DNA of 64,000 nt from Dallia pectoralis (GCA_029465975.1 CM055743.1:17961507-18025506), one strand, 5' to 3'; positions 36,801-50,199 are shown, counted from the first letter of the stretch. Numbers and translations are program-made. The notes: a model not told the origin generated them from the sequence alone.

Positions 36801-39800
36801 AACGAGTGGAAGAACAAACTGCTTTCAGCAGAGAGGGCAGTCACTGGATACAAAGATCCATACACAGGAAACACCATCAGCTTGTTCCAGGCCTTGAAAA
36901 AGGATCTGATTGTTAAAGACCATGGAATTCGCCTTCTTGAGGCACAGATTGCAACCGGCGGTATCATTGACCCAGTGTACAGTCACAGAGTGCCTGTGGA
37001 GGTTGCGTACAAGAGAGGATACTTTGATGAGGAAATGAACAAGGTCCTCGAAGACCCTGGCGATGACACCAAGGGCTTTTTTGACCCCAACACACAGGAG
37101 AACCTGACCTACCTGCAGCTTGTGGAGAGATGTGTGACGGACCCTGATACGGGCCTTAGTTTACTTGTAATTGTCAAGAAAGGAGAGACTTACTTCTTCA
37201 TTGATGAGCAAACCAAGACAATGCTGAAGTCCATGACAACGACTAATGCCGGGGGCCAATTCCAAGGAAAGACAGTGTCTCTTTGGGATCTCCTCTACTC
37301 AAAATACATCACTGAGGAGCAAAGGAGAGAGATTGTGCAGCAGTATAAATCTGGAGCAATCACTAGTCAACGCTTCATGGAGATGATATTGTCAATTATT
37401 CAGCAAGTGACCACCACTACAACAAGTTCTGTGACAACATGCACGCAACTCGAGACGATTCCTACAACAAAAACTATTACCACAATAACCACAGAGACAA
37501 CCTTTCATGGTATCAGGAAGGATGTCACTGCTGGAGAACTGCTGGAATCCAAAATTATTGACAAGAAACTCTATGAAGATCTCAGCGCAGGAAAAGTCAC
37601 AGTGAATCAAGTGAGTGAAATGGACTCAGTTCGCAAGTTCTTGAAGGGGTCAAACTGCATTGCAGGCATATATGTTCAGTCCTCCAAAAAAATCATGAGC
37701 ATCTATGACGCCAAATCCAAAGGTCTTCTGACTCCTGGAACCTCTCTGGTATTGCTGGAAGCACAGGCTGCCACTGGATTTGTCATTGACCCAGTGAAGA
37801 ACAAGAAGCTATCTGTAGAAGAGGCAGCAGCTCAAGGTGTGGTTGGAAACGAGTGGAAGAACAAACTGCTTTCAGCAGAGAGGGCAGTCACTGGATACAA
37901 AGATCCATACACTGGAAACACCATCAGCTTGTTCCAGGCCTTGAAAAAGGATCTGATTGTTAAAGACCATGGAATTCGCCTTCTTGAGGCACAGATTGCA
38001 ACCGGCGGCATCATTGACCCAGTGTACAGTCACAGAGTGCCTGTGGAGGTTGCGTACCAGAGAGGATACTTTGATGAGGAAATGAACAAGGTCCTCGAAG
38101 ACCCTGACGATGACACCAAGGGCTTTTTTGACCCCAACACACAGGAGAACCTGACCTACCTGCAGCTTGTGGAGAGATGTGTGACGGACCCTGATACGGG
38201 CCTTAGTTTACTTGTAATTGTCAAGAAAGGAGAGACTTACTTCTTCATTGATGAGCAAACCAAGACAATGCTGAAGTCCATGACAACGACTAATGCCGGG
38301 GGCCAATTCCAAGGAAAGACAGTGTCTCTTTGGGATCTCCTCTACTCAAAATACATCACTGAGGAGCAAAGGAGAGAGATTGTGCAGCAGTATAAATCTG
38401 GAGCAATCACTAGTCAACGCTTCATGGAGATGATATTGTCAATTATTCAGCAAGTGACCACCACTACAACAAGTTCTGTGACAACATGCACGCAACTCGA
38501 GACGATTCCTACAACAAAAACTATTACCACAATAACCACAGAGACAACCTTTCATGGTATCAGGAAGGATGTCACTGCTGGAGAACTGCTGGAATCCAAA
38601 ATTATTGACAAGAAACTCTATGAAGATCTCAGCGCAGGAAAAGTCACAGTGAATCAAGTGAGTGAAATGGACTCAGTTCGCAAGTTCTTGAAGGGGTCAA
38701 ACTGCATTGCAGGCATATATGTTCAGTCCTCCAAAAAAATCATGAGCATCTATGACGCCAAATCCAAAGGTCTTCTGACTCCTGGAACCTCTCTGGTATT
38801 GCTGGAAGCACAGGCTGCCACTGGATTTGTCATTGACCCAGTGAAGAACAAGAAGCTATCTGTAGAAGAGGCAGCAGCTCAAGGTGTAGTTGGAAACGAG
38901 TGGAAGAACAAACTGCTTTCAGCAGAGAGGGCAGTCACTGGATACAAAGATCCATACACAGGAAACACCATCAGCTTGTTCCAGGCCTTGAAAAAGGATC
39001 TGATTGTTAAAGACCATGGAATTCGCCTTCTTGAGGCACAGATTGCAACCGGCGGTATCATTGACCCAGTGTACAGTCACAGAGTGCCTGTGGAGGTTGC
39101 GTACAAGAGAGGATACTTTGATGAGGAAATGAACAAGGTCCTCGAAGACCCTGACGATGACACCAAGGGCTTTTTTGACCCCAACACACAGGAGAACCTG
39201 ACCTACCTGCAGCTTGTGGAGAGATGTGTGACGGACCCAGATACGGGCCTTAGTTTACTTGTAATTGTCAAGAAAGGAGAGACTTACTTCTTCATTGATG
39301 AGCAAACCAAGACAATGCTGAAGTCCATGACAACGACTAATGCCGGGGGCCAATTCCAAGGAAAGACAGTGTCTCTTTGGGATCTCCTCTACTCAAAATA
39401 CATCACTGAGGAGCAAAGGAGAGAGATTGTGCAGCAGTATAAATCTGGAGCAATCACTAGTCAACGCTTCATGGAGATGATATTGTCAATTATTCAGCAA
39501 GTGACCACCACTACAACAAGTTCTGTGACAACATGCACGCAACTCGAGACGATTCCTACAACAAAAACTATTACCACAATAACCACAGAGACAACCTTTC
39601 ATGGTATCAGGAAGGATGTCACTGCTGGAGAACTGCTGGAATCCAAAATTATTGACAAGAAACTCTATGAAGATCTCAGCGCAGGAAAAGTCACAGTGAA
39701 TCAAGTGAGTGAAATGGACTCAGTTCGCAAGTTCTTGAAGGGGTCAAACTGCATTGCAGGCATATATGTTCAGTCCTCCAAAAAAATCATGAGCATCTAT

Positions 39801-42800
39801 GACGCCAAATCCAAAGGTCTTCTGACTCCTGGAACCTCTCTGGTATTGCTGGAAGCACAGGCTGCCACTGGATTTGTCATTGACCCAGTGAAGAACAAGA
39901 AGCTATCTGTAGAAGAGGCAGCAGCTCAAGGTGGTTGGAAACGAGTGGAAGAACAAACTGCTTTCAGCAGAGAGGGCAGTCACTGGATACAAAGATCCAT
40001 ACACTGGAAACACCATCAGCTTGTTCCAGGCCTTGAAAAAGGATCTGATTGTTAAAGACCATGGAATTCGCCTTCTTGAGGCACAGATTGCAACCGGCGG
40101 CATCATTGACCCAGTGTACAGTCACAGAGTGCCTGTGGAGGTTGCGTACAAGAGAGGATACTTTGATGAGGAAATGAACAAGGTCCTCGAAGACCCTGAC
40201 GATGACACCAAGGGCTTTTTTGACCCCAACACACAGGAGAACCTGACCTACCTGCAGCTTGTGGAGAGATGTGTGACGGACCCAGATACGGGCCTTAGTT
40301 TACTTGTAATTGTCAAGAAAGGAGAGACTTACTTCTTCATTGATGAGCAAACCAAGACAATGCTGAAGTCCATGACAACGACTAATGCCGGGGGCCAATT
40401 CCAAGGAAAGACAGTGTCTCTTTGGGATCTCCTCTACTCAAAATACATCACTGAGGAGCAAAGGAGAGAGATTGTGCAGCAGTATAAATCTGGAGCAATC
40501 ACTAGTCAACGCTTCATGGAGATGATATTGTCAATTATTCAGCAAGTGACCACCACTACAACAAGTTCTGTGACAACATGCACGCAACTCGAGACGATTC
40601 CTACAACAAAAACTATTACCACAATAACCACAGAGACAACCTTTCATGGTATCAGGAAGGATGTCACTGCTGGAGAACTGCTGGAATCCAAAATTATTGA
40701 CAAGAAACTCTATGAAGATCTCAGCGCAGGAAAAGTCACAGTGAATCAAGTGAGTGAAATGGACTCAGTTCGCAAGTTCTTGAAGGGGTCAAACTGCATT
40801 GCAGGCATATATGTTCAGTCCTCCAAAAAAATCATGAGCATCTATGACGCCAAATCCAAAGGTCTTCTGACTCCTGGAACCTCTCTGGTATTGCTGGAAG
40901 CACAGGCTGCCACTGGATTTGTCATTGACCCAGTGAAGAACAAGAAGCTATCTGTAGAAGAGGCAGCAGCTCAAGGTGTAGTTGGAAACGAGTGGAAGAA
41001 CAAACTGCTTTCAGCAGAGAGGGCAGTCACTGGATACAAAGATCCATACACAGGAAACACCATCAGCTTGTTCCAGGCCTTGAAAAAGGATCTGATTGTT
41101 AAAGACCATGGAATTCGCCTTCTTGAGGCACAGATTGCAACCGGCGGTATCATTGACCCAGTGTACAGTCACAGAGTGCCTGTGGAGGTTGCGTACAGAG
41201 AGGATACTTTGATGAGGAAATGAACAAGGTCCTCGAAGACCCTGACGATGACACCAAGGGCTTTTTGACCCCAACACACAGGAGAACCTGACCTACCTGC
41301 AGCTTGTGGAGAGATGTGTGACGGACCCTGATACGGGCCTTAGTTTACTTGTAATTGTCAAGAAAGGAGAGACTTACTTCTTCATTGATGAGCAAACCAA
41401 GACAATGCTGAAGTCCATGACAACGACTAATGCCGGGGGCCAATTCCAAGGAAAGACAGTGTCTCTTTGGGATCTCCTCTACTCAAAATACATCACTGAG
41501 GAGCAAAGGAGAGAGATTGTGCAGCAGTATAAATCTGGAGCAATCACTAGTCAACGCTTCATGGAGATGATATTGTCAATTATTCAGCAAGTGACCACCA
41601 CTACAACAAGTTCTGTGACAACATGCACGCAACTCGAGACGATTCCTACAACAAAAACTATTACCACAATAACCACAGAGACAACCTTTCATGGTATCAG
41701 GAAGGATGTCACTGCTGGAGAACTGCTGGAATCCAAAATTATTGACAAGAAACTCTATGAAGATCTCAGCGCAGGAAAAGTCACAGTGAATCAAGTGAGT
41801 GAAATGGACTCAGTTCGCAAGTTCTTGAAGGGGTCAAACTGCATTGCAGGCATATATGTTCAGTCCTCCAAAAAAATCATGAGCATCTATGACGCCAAAT
41901 CCAAAGGTCTTCTGACTCCTGGAACCTCTCTGGTATTGCTGGAAGCACAGGCTGCCACTGGATTTGTCATTGACCCAGTGAAGAACAAGAAGCTATCTGT
42001 AGAAGAGGCAGCAGCTCAAGGTGTAGTTGGAAACGAGTGGAAGAACAAACTGCTTTCAGCAGAGAGGGCAGTCACTGGATACAAAGATCCATACACAGGA
42101 AACACCATCAGCTTGTTCCAGGCCTTGAAAAAGGATCTGATTGTTAAAGACCATGGAATTCGCCTTCTTGAGGCACAGATTGCAACCGGCGGTATCATTG
42201 ACCCAGTGTACAGTCACAGAGTGCCTGTGGAGGTTGCGTACAAGAGAGGATACTTTGATGAGGAAATGAACAAGGTCCTCGAAGACCCTGACGATGACAC
42301 CAAGGGCTTTTTTGACCCCAACACACAGGAGAACCTGACCTACCTGCAGCTTGTGGAGAGATGTGTGACGGACCCAGATACGGGCCTTAGTTTACTTGTA
42401 ATTGTCAAGAAAGGAGAGACTTACTTCTTCATTGATGAGCAAACCAAGACAATGCTGAAGTCCATAACAACGACTAATGCCGGGGGCCAATTCCAAGGAA
42501 AGACAGTGTCTCTTTGGGATCTCCTCTACTCAAAATACATCACTGAGGAGCAAAGGAGAGAGATTGTGCAGCAGTATAAATCTGGAGCAATCACTAGTCA
42601 ACGCTTCATGGAGATGATATTGTCAATTATTCAGCAAGTGACCACCACTACAACAAGTTCTGTGACAACATGCACGCAACTCGAGACGATTCCTACAACA
42701 AAAACTATTACCACAATAACCACAGAGACAACCTTTCATGGTATCAGGAAGGATGTCACTGCTGGAGAACTGCTGGAATCCAAAATTATTGACAAGAAAC

Positions 42801-45551
42801 TCTATGAAGATCTCAGCACAGGAAAAGTCACAGTGAATCAAGTGAGTGAAATGGACTCAGTTCGCAAGTTCTTGAAGGGGTCAAACTGCATTGCAGGCAT
42901 ATATGTTCAGTCCTCCAAAAAAATCATGAGCATCTATGATGCCAAATCCAAAGGTCTTCTGACTCCTGGAACCTCTCTGGTATTGCTGGAAGCACAGGCT
43001 GCCACTGGATTTGTCATTGACCCAGTGAAGAACAAGAAGCTATCTGTAGAAGAGGCAGCAGCTCAAGGTGTGGTTGGAAACGAGTGGAAGAACAAACTGC
43101 TTTCAGCAGAGAGGGCAGTCACTGGATACAAAGATCCATACACAGGAAACACCATCAGCTTGTTCCAGGCCTTGAAAAAGGATCTGATTGTTAAAGACCA
43201 TGGAATTCGCCTTCTTGAGGCACAGATTGCAACCGGCGGTATCATTGACCCAGTGTACAGTCACAGAGTGCCTGTGGAGGTTGCGTACAAGAGAGGATAC
43301 TTTGATGAGGAAATGAACAAGGTCCTCGAAGACCCTGGCGATGACACCAAGGGCTTTTTTGACCCCAACACACAGGAGAACCTGACCTACCTGCAGCTTG
43401 TGGAGAGATGTGTGACGGACCCAGATACGGGCCTTAGTTTACTTGTAATTGTCAAGAAAGGAGAGACTTACTTCTTCATTGATGAGCAAACCAAGACAAT
43501 GCTGAAGTCCATGACAACGACTAATGCCGGGGGCCAATTCCAAGGAAAGACAGTGTCTCTTTGGGATCTCCTCTACTCAAAATACATCACGGAGGAGCAA
43601 AGGAGAGAGATTGTACAGCAGTATAAATCTGGAGCAATCACTAGTCAACGCTTCATGGAGATGATATTGTCAATTATTCAGCAAGTGACCACCACTACAA
43701 CAAGTTCTGTGACAACATGCACGCAACTCGAGACGATTCCTACAACAAAAACTATTACCACAATAACCACAGAGACAACCTTTCATGGTATCAGGAAGGA
43801 TGTCACTGCTGGAGAACTGCTGGAATCCAAAATTATTGACAAGAAACTCTATGAAGATCTCAGCGCAGGAAAAGTCACAGTGAATCAAGTGAGTGAAATG
43901 GACTCAGTTCGCAAGTTCTTGAAGGGGTCAAACTGCATTGCAGGCATATATGTTCAGTCCTCCAAAAAAATCATGAGCATCTATGACGCCAAATCCAAAG
44001 GTCTTCTGACTCCTGGAACCTCTCTGGTATTGCTGGAAGCACAGGCTGCCACTGGATTTGTCATTGACCCAGTGAAGAACAAGAAGCTATCTGTAGAAGA
44101 GGCAGCAGCTCAAGGTGTGGTTGGAAACGAGTGGAAGAACAAACTGCTTTCAGCAGAGAGGGCAGTCACTGGATACAAAGATCCATACACAGGAAACACC
44201 ATCAGCTTGTTCCAGGCCTTGAAAAAGGATCTGATTGTTAAAGACCATGGAATTCGCCTTCTTGAGGCACAGATTGCAACCGGCGGTATCATTGACCCAG
44301 TGTACAGTCACAGAGTGCCTGTGGAGGTTGCGTACAAGAGAGGATACTTTGATGAGGAAATGAACAAGGTCCTCGAAGACCCTGACGATGACACCAAGGG
44401 CTTTTTGACCCCAACACACAGGAGAACCTGACCTACCTGCAGCTTGTGGAGAGATGTGTGACGGACCCAGATACGGGCCTTAGTTTACTTGTAATTGTCA
44501 AGAAAGGAGAGACTTACTTCTTCATTGATGAGCAAACCAAGACAATGCTGAAGTCCATGACAACGACTAATGCCGGGGCCAATTCCAAGGAAAGACAGTG
44601 TCTCTTTGGGATCTCCTCTACTCAAAATACATCACGGAGGAGCAAAGGAGAGAGATTGTGCAGCAGTATAAATCTGGAGCAATCACTAGTCAACGCTTCA
44701 TGGAGATGATATTGTCAATTATTCAGCAAGTGACCACCACTACAACAAGTTCTGTGACAACATGCACGCAACTCGAGACGATTCCTACAACAAAAACTAT
44801 TACCACAATAACCACAGAGACAACCTTTCATGGTATCAGGAAGGATGTCACTGCTGGAGAACTGCTGGAATCCAAAATTATTGACAAGAAACTCTATGAA
44901 GATCTCAGCGCAGGAAAAGTCACAGTGAATCAAGTGAGTGAAATGGACTCAGTTCGCAAGTTCTTGAAGGGGTCAAACTGCATTGCAGGCATATATGTTC
45001 AGTCCTCCAAAAAAATCATGAGCATCTATGACGCCAAATCCAAAGGTCTTCTGACTCCTGGAACCTCTCTGGTATTGCTGGAAGCACAGGCTGCCACTGG
45101 ATTTGTCATTGACCCAGTGAAGAACAAGAAGCTATCTGTAGAAGAGGCAGCAGCTCAAGGTGTGGTTGGAAACGAGTGGAAGAACAAACTGCTTTCAGCA
45201 GAGAGGGCAGTCACTGGATACAAAGATCCATACACAGGAAACACCATCAGCTTGTTCCAGGCCTTGAAAAAGGATCTGGTTGTTAAAGACCATGGAATTC
45301 GCCTTCTTGAGGCACAGATTGCAACCGGCGGTATCATTGACCCAGTGTACAGTCACAGAGTGCCTGTGGAGGTTGCGTACAAGAGAGGATACTTTGATGA
45401 GGAAATGAACAAGGTCCTCGAAGACCCTGACGATGACACCAAGGGCTTTTTTGACCCCAACACACAGGAGAACCTGACCTACCTGCATCTTGTGGAGAGA
45501 TGTGTGACGGACCCAGATACAGGCCTTAGTTTACTGCCCTTGAACAAATGA
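30852..45551 (+). CDS. eppk1: epiplakin: about 15 plakin repeat domains, single coding exon
   Basis: The coding exon follows a TTTTTACAG acceptor (30,838-30,846), with ATG at 30,852 and TGA at 45,549-45,551. It has only plakin repeat domains and linkers, with no actin-binding domain, spectrin repeats or coiled coil. That is the hallmark of epiplakin, an intermediate-filament-binding protein of epithelia. Domain starts: about 30,920 (atypical), 31,633, 32,610, 33,585, 34,583, 35,548, then 36,600, 37,647, 38,694, 39,741, 40,786, 41,833, 42,879, 43,926 and 44,969. The last ten are nearly identical. The frame is broken at about 39,930 (-2), 41,197 (-1), 41,264 (-1), 44,403 (-1) and 44,575 (-1). 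The losses total six bases, and the last segment is back in the first frame. As read, open segments are 30,852-40,055, 39,931-41,223, 41,306-44,431 and 44,598-45,551. If the indels are assembly errors the protein is about 4,900 residues, close to human epiplakin (about 5,090). It lies 20 kb downstream of plec, as in mammals. Confidence 0.93.
35550..45530 (+). repeat. eppk1: coding tandem repeat, 1047-bp unit, about nine and a half copies
   Basis: Each unit encodes 349 residues: one plakin repeat domain plus a linker with KGETYFFIDEQTKTMLKSM, a SLWDLLYSKYITEEQRREIV module and a Thr-rich stretch. Spacing between equivalent points is 1047 bp (35,738, 36,785, 37,832, 38,879, then 40,971, 42,016, 43,063, 44,110, 45,155); departures from 1047 equal the indels listed under eppk1. 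Units differ by only a few bases (for example EDPGDD versus EDPDDD; K versus Q in VAYKRGYF). The first unit is diverged at its start and the last ends in SLLPLNK. Confidence 0.97.
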
Positions 45552-45632
45552 GTTAATAATTTGGGCCGATTCTCTACGATAGTTAACTCATTCGTGCCAA
45601 TAATTTGATCTAGTAATTATTTTTCATTTTCA

Positions 45633-45638
45633 AATAAA
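45633..45638 (+). terminator. eppk1: eppk1 candidate poly(A) signal
   Basis: AATAAA lies 82 bp after the eppk1 stop codon. Further AATAAA hexamers occur at 46,318-46,323 and 46,359-46,364, so a longer 3'UTR is possible. No gene is seen between the stop and 46,406. Confidence 0.5.
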
Positions 45639-46511
45639 TTAGGAAATGTATTTTTTTCTTTTGAAGTAACCTAATTGAAATGCATCAACAGCTGTTTCAA
45701 TGAAATGTGCTATTCTGAAACATTGAGGCAAGTTTAATTTACGATGGAATGTGGGTCAACGTTTTTCCCCCAATTTTTCTTTATTAACGTTAACATTCAT
45801 TGTTCATTGTTTTGAGGTATTTTAGGACAATGGGACCCACCAAAATGGTTATGACGCTGATTTGTCAGTCATACCGTGTTTACTCACACTGCTTGTCGTT
45901 ATTAGAGTGACGTAATACCTCCCTCTTGTGGGGTTACTTGGTATGACTGTAAAAATATTACAACATTTGCATACCTGAATCTGTATCTGCTTAGATTAAT
46001 ACCAATGTTATTGTCACTGAACAGTACAAGTATAGTACACTGAAAGTCAGTTTGCTTCCAACAAGAAGTGCAACAAGAGAAGTACAAAAATCATATTTCA
46101 TCACAGGCCTTATAATTGAAACTCATAATTATATCTGCTTACTGTAGCATTTGATTAATGTCCCCTTATTTTGTGTATTCAAATTGATCATTGGCAATGT
46201 GGTAAAGTTTGCGATACATGTAACAACATTGAATGTATTTCATTAAATTTCAAACAATTTCTATTCCTCGCATTATTTGTTTTCAGGCTTCTGGTGTTAC
46301 TTGAGATTTACATGTCTAATAAATGCATATTACTGGTTTAAATGAATAAGCTCTCTGGAATAAAATACCAGAAGATCTTAAGATATGGCACAAACGTATC
46401 AATTTCTTAACACTAGAAGCGCGGAGGCTCAGATACCCACCCCTTTCGCGATTTGGGTCAAAAGACCCATTGCGTTGGTTTGAATGGGAGAATGTGGCTG
46501 ACACACAATGA

Positions 46512-46525
46512 CCAGCAGATGGCGC
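46512..46525 (+). promoter_or_regulatory. CTCF-like core motif in the left end of the piggyBac-like element
   Basis: CCAGCAGATGGCGC matches all 14 positions of the degenerate CTCF core CCRSNAGRKGGCRS, in + orientation. It lies about 100 bp inside the left end. A second, opposite-facing motif is near the right end at 56,668-56,681. Binding is inferred only. Confidence 0.4.
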
Positions 46526-46959
46526 ATCTTGTTCATCTTTGCGTCAGAAGGACCGGGCTGGCTGTTGTAAAATCACCGTGGCGAATGAAGTGAAACCAAA
46601 ATTTACAATGAATATAGATTACCTAAAAGTGTCCACAATTATTTAATAAGTGCACATAGATTTAGGCTTTTAAATTAAACCAAATGAATCTCGAAAAAAA
46701 TCTAAAATATTGACAGAAATAACACTTATACATTATAAAAACACTGAAGTAATGGATTCTATAATAAACTGTAAAAATAATTGTAACCAAAAAAGACCAG
46801 CATCTCAAGTGATTTTTGTTGCGCCACTGTTAACTCCAACTGTCTGATTTATTGTGCTCAATGCATTCGGGCTGAAGTGTTTCATTCCTATGTTACCCAT
46901 ACAATAAGTCACTTAATTTGGTTTAATTTAAAGTAATTAGTGTGCGTTTGAGGGAAACA

Positions 46960-47900
46960 ATTTTCAATGGCCTTACAGAATCGAATTAGCTGTTTGAGCA
47001 TTCAGTAGTTTGTTCCTGTCGCATGGGGAAGGAAAGTATTCACCTGCAGTTTGTCAGTGTCAGCACTGAAGATGTATGTTTATTTATTAAATTCCTATAT
47101 TACAAAACTATGCCTATATCCATATGTAAATTTCGATGACACTTTATCAATTCAAAGTATGCATAGTTCTGTGGGATCCCCCACCCGGCTTTGAGAGGCG
47201 TGGTTCATCCGCTGGAACTCAGACATGTTCATGTTTTCAGGGCAGCAATTCATTATGAGCCAAACGCTATTTATTGCGTTCCAAAAGCCATTTCTCCAAT
47301 ACACACACATTATCCGATTTACCTCCATTCAAAGCATGGATGATTCCAACCGTACCAAACATGACTCCGTGGGCACGGAGTCTTTGTGCAGCATAATTTA
47401 AAACATTGCTATAACACTCTGGGACCCGTTTCTCCCGCCGGCAGTTTCAAAATTTTCTTTCCAATTTTCCCTAATTCTGTGTAAACTCACCTTTCCAATG
47501 ATACCAACCACGCCGTAGTGCGACGCACTCATTTTTAGAAAATCAGCTGTTCAGAAAAGTTGGCCACATTGGAAATTAGAGTAACCACACTAAATTATTT
47601 TTAGTCCCATCACAGGCAAACAGCCACAAAACGACAAGCACGTATATTTAGGTCTTTATGGTGCCATAATACCACACAAATAATTTTAAATTAACGAAAA
47701 TTAACTTGTTAACTTGTTAGACATGATTGAGTTAATATGATATGAAGTATTTAATTCATGTGACGCACATGAGAAATTTATGGTTTACCCACACAGACAC
47801 AACCTAAAAGTACTTATCACAATCTGTAATGTCCGTTCAAATCAATAATGAGCAAAACGTACATCTCGCATTCAATACCAAATACCTTGTTGTAATAATA
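46960..47900 (+). repeat. internal direct repeat of the piggyBac-like element, copy A
   Basis: This is diverged but collinear with 48,690-48,883 plus 55,072-55,830. Shared landmarks are GGGGAAGGAA near 47,024 and 48,762, AGAGGCGTGGTTCATCCGCT at about 47,195 and 55,188, and CTCGCATTCAATAC at about 47,866 and 55,786. No coding potential is evident. Confidence 0.7.
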
Positions 47901-48689
47901 TAATACGGACTCGCGAATGGTCGGCATTTGACAGGAAGCTCACTGAATACAACATGCTTTGGTTCGGGACAATAATCCTATTTGAAGAGGCGCATTCATG
48001 TAACTCACTTATTTTGGCCCAGATAACACTAACTATATGAAGCAATTATCCCACGTAATCAAGTCTGTGAGAAATGTATGTTACACATATGTAAATACGT
48101 TTGCTTTTCACCAACAACCAACGTGGAAATAGAACAGAAAACAGTACAACGCAGTTTTGTAATAATTCTATACAGCGTTCTACACCCACACAAAGACACG
48201 GTCTAAGTATTTATCATCTCCCTTTCTTGAAGAAAATTCAGGTCACTGGCTGGCCAGTTCCATTGTTTCCCTCTATCGCGCATTCACATGTAAATCATAA
48301 AGACACTGCCCCCACATATAGCCTGAAGTTAGTACCCGGCAGCTATTATCATATTATACTGTGAGACTTTGGAACTGACAGATGAGTTTGGAGAACATTT
48401 GAGAAAATAACTATTTCGTTTTGTGCAAATCGGTCTAGTTTTTCTTATGGTTGGATGATTTCGCGAACTCAGTTCTAAGATATGGAAGTCTTATTGGGGG
48501 TGAGCGGATTGCATTGTAAGATACAGAGGAGTCTGTTGTTGGGGGTGTGGGGCAAACGGATTGCATTGTAAATGGTCGGGATTTGCATGTGAATGAAGCC
48601 TAAAGACCGACGTCTCTAAACTTGCTGAACTCATTTATAGTTAGAAATTTCTAGCCAACAAACAGCCTGCGCCCGCTGGCGTTGCGTTT

Positions 48690-48883
48690 AGTAATTAAAA
48701 TCAATGTACAATGTTCAGCCTTGACTTTCCATGACTATAATTCCGTTTTTTCACGTCGGCTGGGGAAGGAAGTAAATCCGCATCAGCAGTTTTGTCAATG
48801 TCAGCCCACAAATATAAGGTTACTTTTAAATTAAATTATCTAATACAAAAATATGCCTGTATTCCTATGTGAATTCCAATGAC
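48690..48883 (+). repeat. internal direct repeat, copy A', left part
   Basis: Start of the second copy of the internal repeat. It breaks at the hAT insertion (target CCAATGAC, 48,876-48,883) and continues at 55,072. The matching stretch in copy A (about 47,128-47,160) reads uninterrupted, so it shows the empty site. Confidence 0.7.
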
Positions 48884-49257
48884 CAGTGTTGGGAAAGTTC
48901 ACTTTCTACATGAACTAGTTCAAAGTTCAGTTCACACATTTTAAAATGAACTAGTTCAGTTCATAGTTCAAATTTTGAACTAGTTCATTTATAGTTCTTT
49001 TTTTCATATTATTGCCAGAGCCCATATAGCATATAGAACCACAGACATGAAGAACAAGAAATGTTAACGTGATTATCATGGCAAAAATGATCACAGTAAT
49101 ATCTATTAAAGCAATTGTGAGCTGAGGCAATCACTGAAATAATTTGACAACATGTTTATATTGAAAACCAGAGGCTGCAGGTCTCCGACAATATACTGCA
49201 CCAACAGGTTGTCCAGCTGCGGCTGGGAGATGACAACCGAGCCGCTACTGTAGGCAG

Positions 49258-49497
49258 TTATCGGGATCTGGGTTGATTGGGTCGCGGATCTGTCTTTGGT
49301 TTTTGTCGTTGATTGTACTTTAATTCAATATGCCGTTTCAGGTTTGCTTTGGATGATATTGATGTGCGGATTTTATGTTTAAAACCCGGCGGGCAAAGTT
49401 TTGCACAAAAACGTCTGATTTTGCCCATCCTCACCGACCTTGTCATAAAACTAATTAAAAGTACAATTCGACGCCTCCTTGCTCCTTTGTCGCTCAT
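49258..49497 (-). pseudogene. hAT transposase fragment with BED-type zinc finger
   Basis: The short frame reads CAKLCPPGFKHKIRTSISSK followed by ANLKRHIELKYN. This is the Cys-Cys...His pattern of a BED zinc finger as found at the N-terminus of hAT transposases; the last zinc-binding His appears to be lost (KY in place of KH). The catalytic core is absent, removed by the internal deletion of the host element. It independently supports the hAT assignment made from the element ends. Confidence 0.6.
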
Positions 49498-49809
49498 AGA
49501 TACTTTTGGTTTTTGATTTGATGATGATGCGGCGGTGCGACACTAGTGGCTGATGTTGCCAGATTGGGTGTTTTTTCTGATACATATTAATATCTGTTGT
49601 TGCCGGGTTTGCGCAAAGAAGTCACTATAGAAATCTGGCATCCTATTAAACAAGGGTAAACTAAGAGAACGTGCCGTTTAAAGACACCAGAATGAACGAG
49701 TTCACAGGAACGTTCATCAGCCAGTAAAGCAGTACGTTCAGTTCACGTTCGCCCAAAATATGAACGCGTTCATGAACTATCGTTCAATGAACGCGTTCAG
49801 GCACAACAC

Positions 49810-50001
49810 GTCTCCGGTTACGTATGTAACCTTAGTTCCCTGAGGGGAACGAGACGCTGCGTGAAAACGCTATGGGAACGCTCTGCGTGAGTGCGTCATG
49901 AAGCACATGTGTAATCAGTCCAATGGCGTGACGGAACGTCACAGACGGGTGACGTCGCGACCAGGAAGTCATAAAAGCACCCCTAATTACCGGCACCTTC
50001 A
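49810..50001. repeat. DIRS terminal repeat at the 3' end of the element, with extension
   Basis: From about 49,857 to 50,001 it is the inverse of 54,889-55,041. The outer 47 bases (GTCTCCGGTTACGTATGTAA onward) are not shared with the other end; a longer outer extension on one terminal repeat is a known DIRS trait. It contains the palindromes GTTACGTATGTAAC and GTTCCCTGAGGGGAAC. The short minus-strand frame 49,832-50,035 is only a reading of this repeat. Confidence 0.9.
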
Positions 50002-50054
50002 GTTTCTGATGGGCTGAAGCAAGTGCCAAGGGCATGCTGGGAGTATGGCACAGA

Positions 50055-50155
50055 CACGCAGCGTCTCGTTCCCCTCAGGGAACTAAGGTTACATACGTAA
50101 CCGGAGACGTTCCCTATCAGGGAACTTCGAGCTGCGTGAAAACGCTATGGGAACG
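50055..50155. repeat. DIRS internal complementary region
   Basis: The first half (to 50,108, ending CCGGAGAC) is the reverse complement of the element's left end. The second half (from 50,109, starting GTTCCCTATCAGGGAAC) is the reverse complement of its right end. The two join exactly at 50,108/50,109. In the known DIRS replication model this region templates the circular junction from the two ends. It also fixes the element's boundaries at 49,810 and 55,061. Confidence 0.93.
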
Positions 50156-50199
50156 CCACTACCCACTTCGCCATACGAGCAAGTGTCCGTCATGTGAAG

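Noticed and set aside
39926..44580. eppk1 as several separate genes or a pseudogene
   Set aside because: The frame breaks are tiny, lie in simple runs and net to six bases, with the final frame restored; one gene with assembly errors is simpler. Not proven.
36345..45337. Recurring 60- and 72-codon minus-strand frames every 1047 bp
   Set aside because: They are antisense shadows of the eppk1 repeats, recurring only because the unit recurs.
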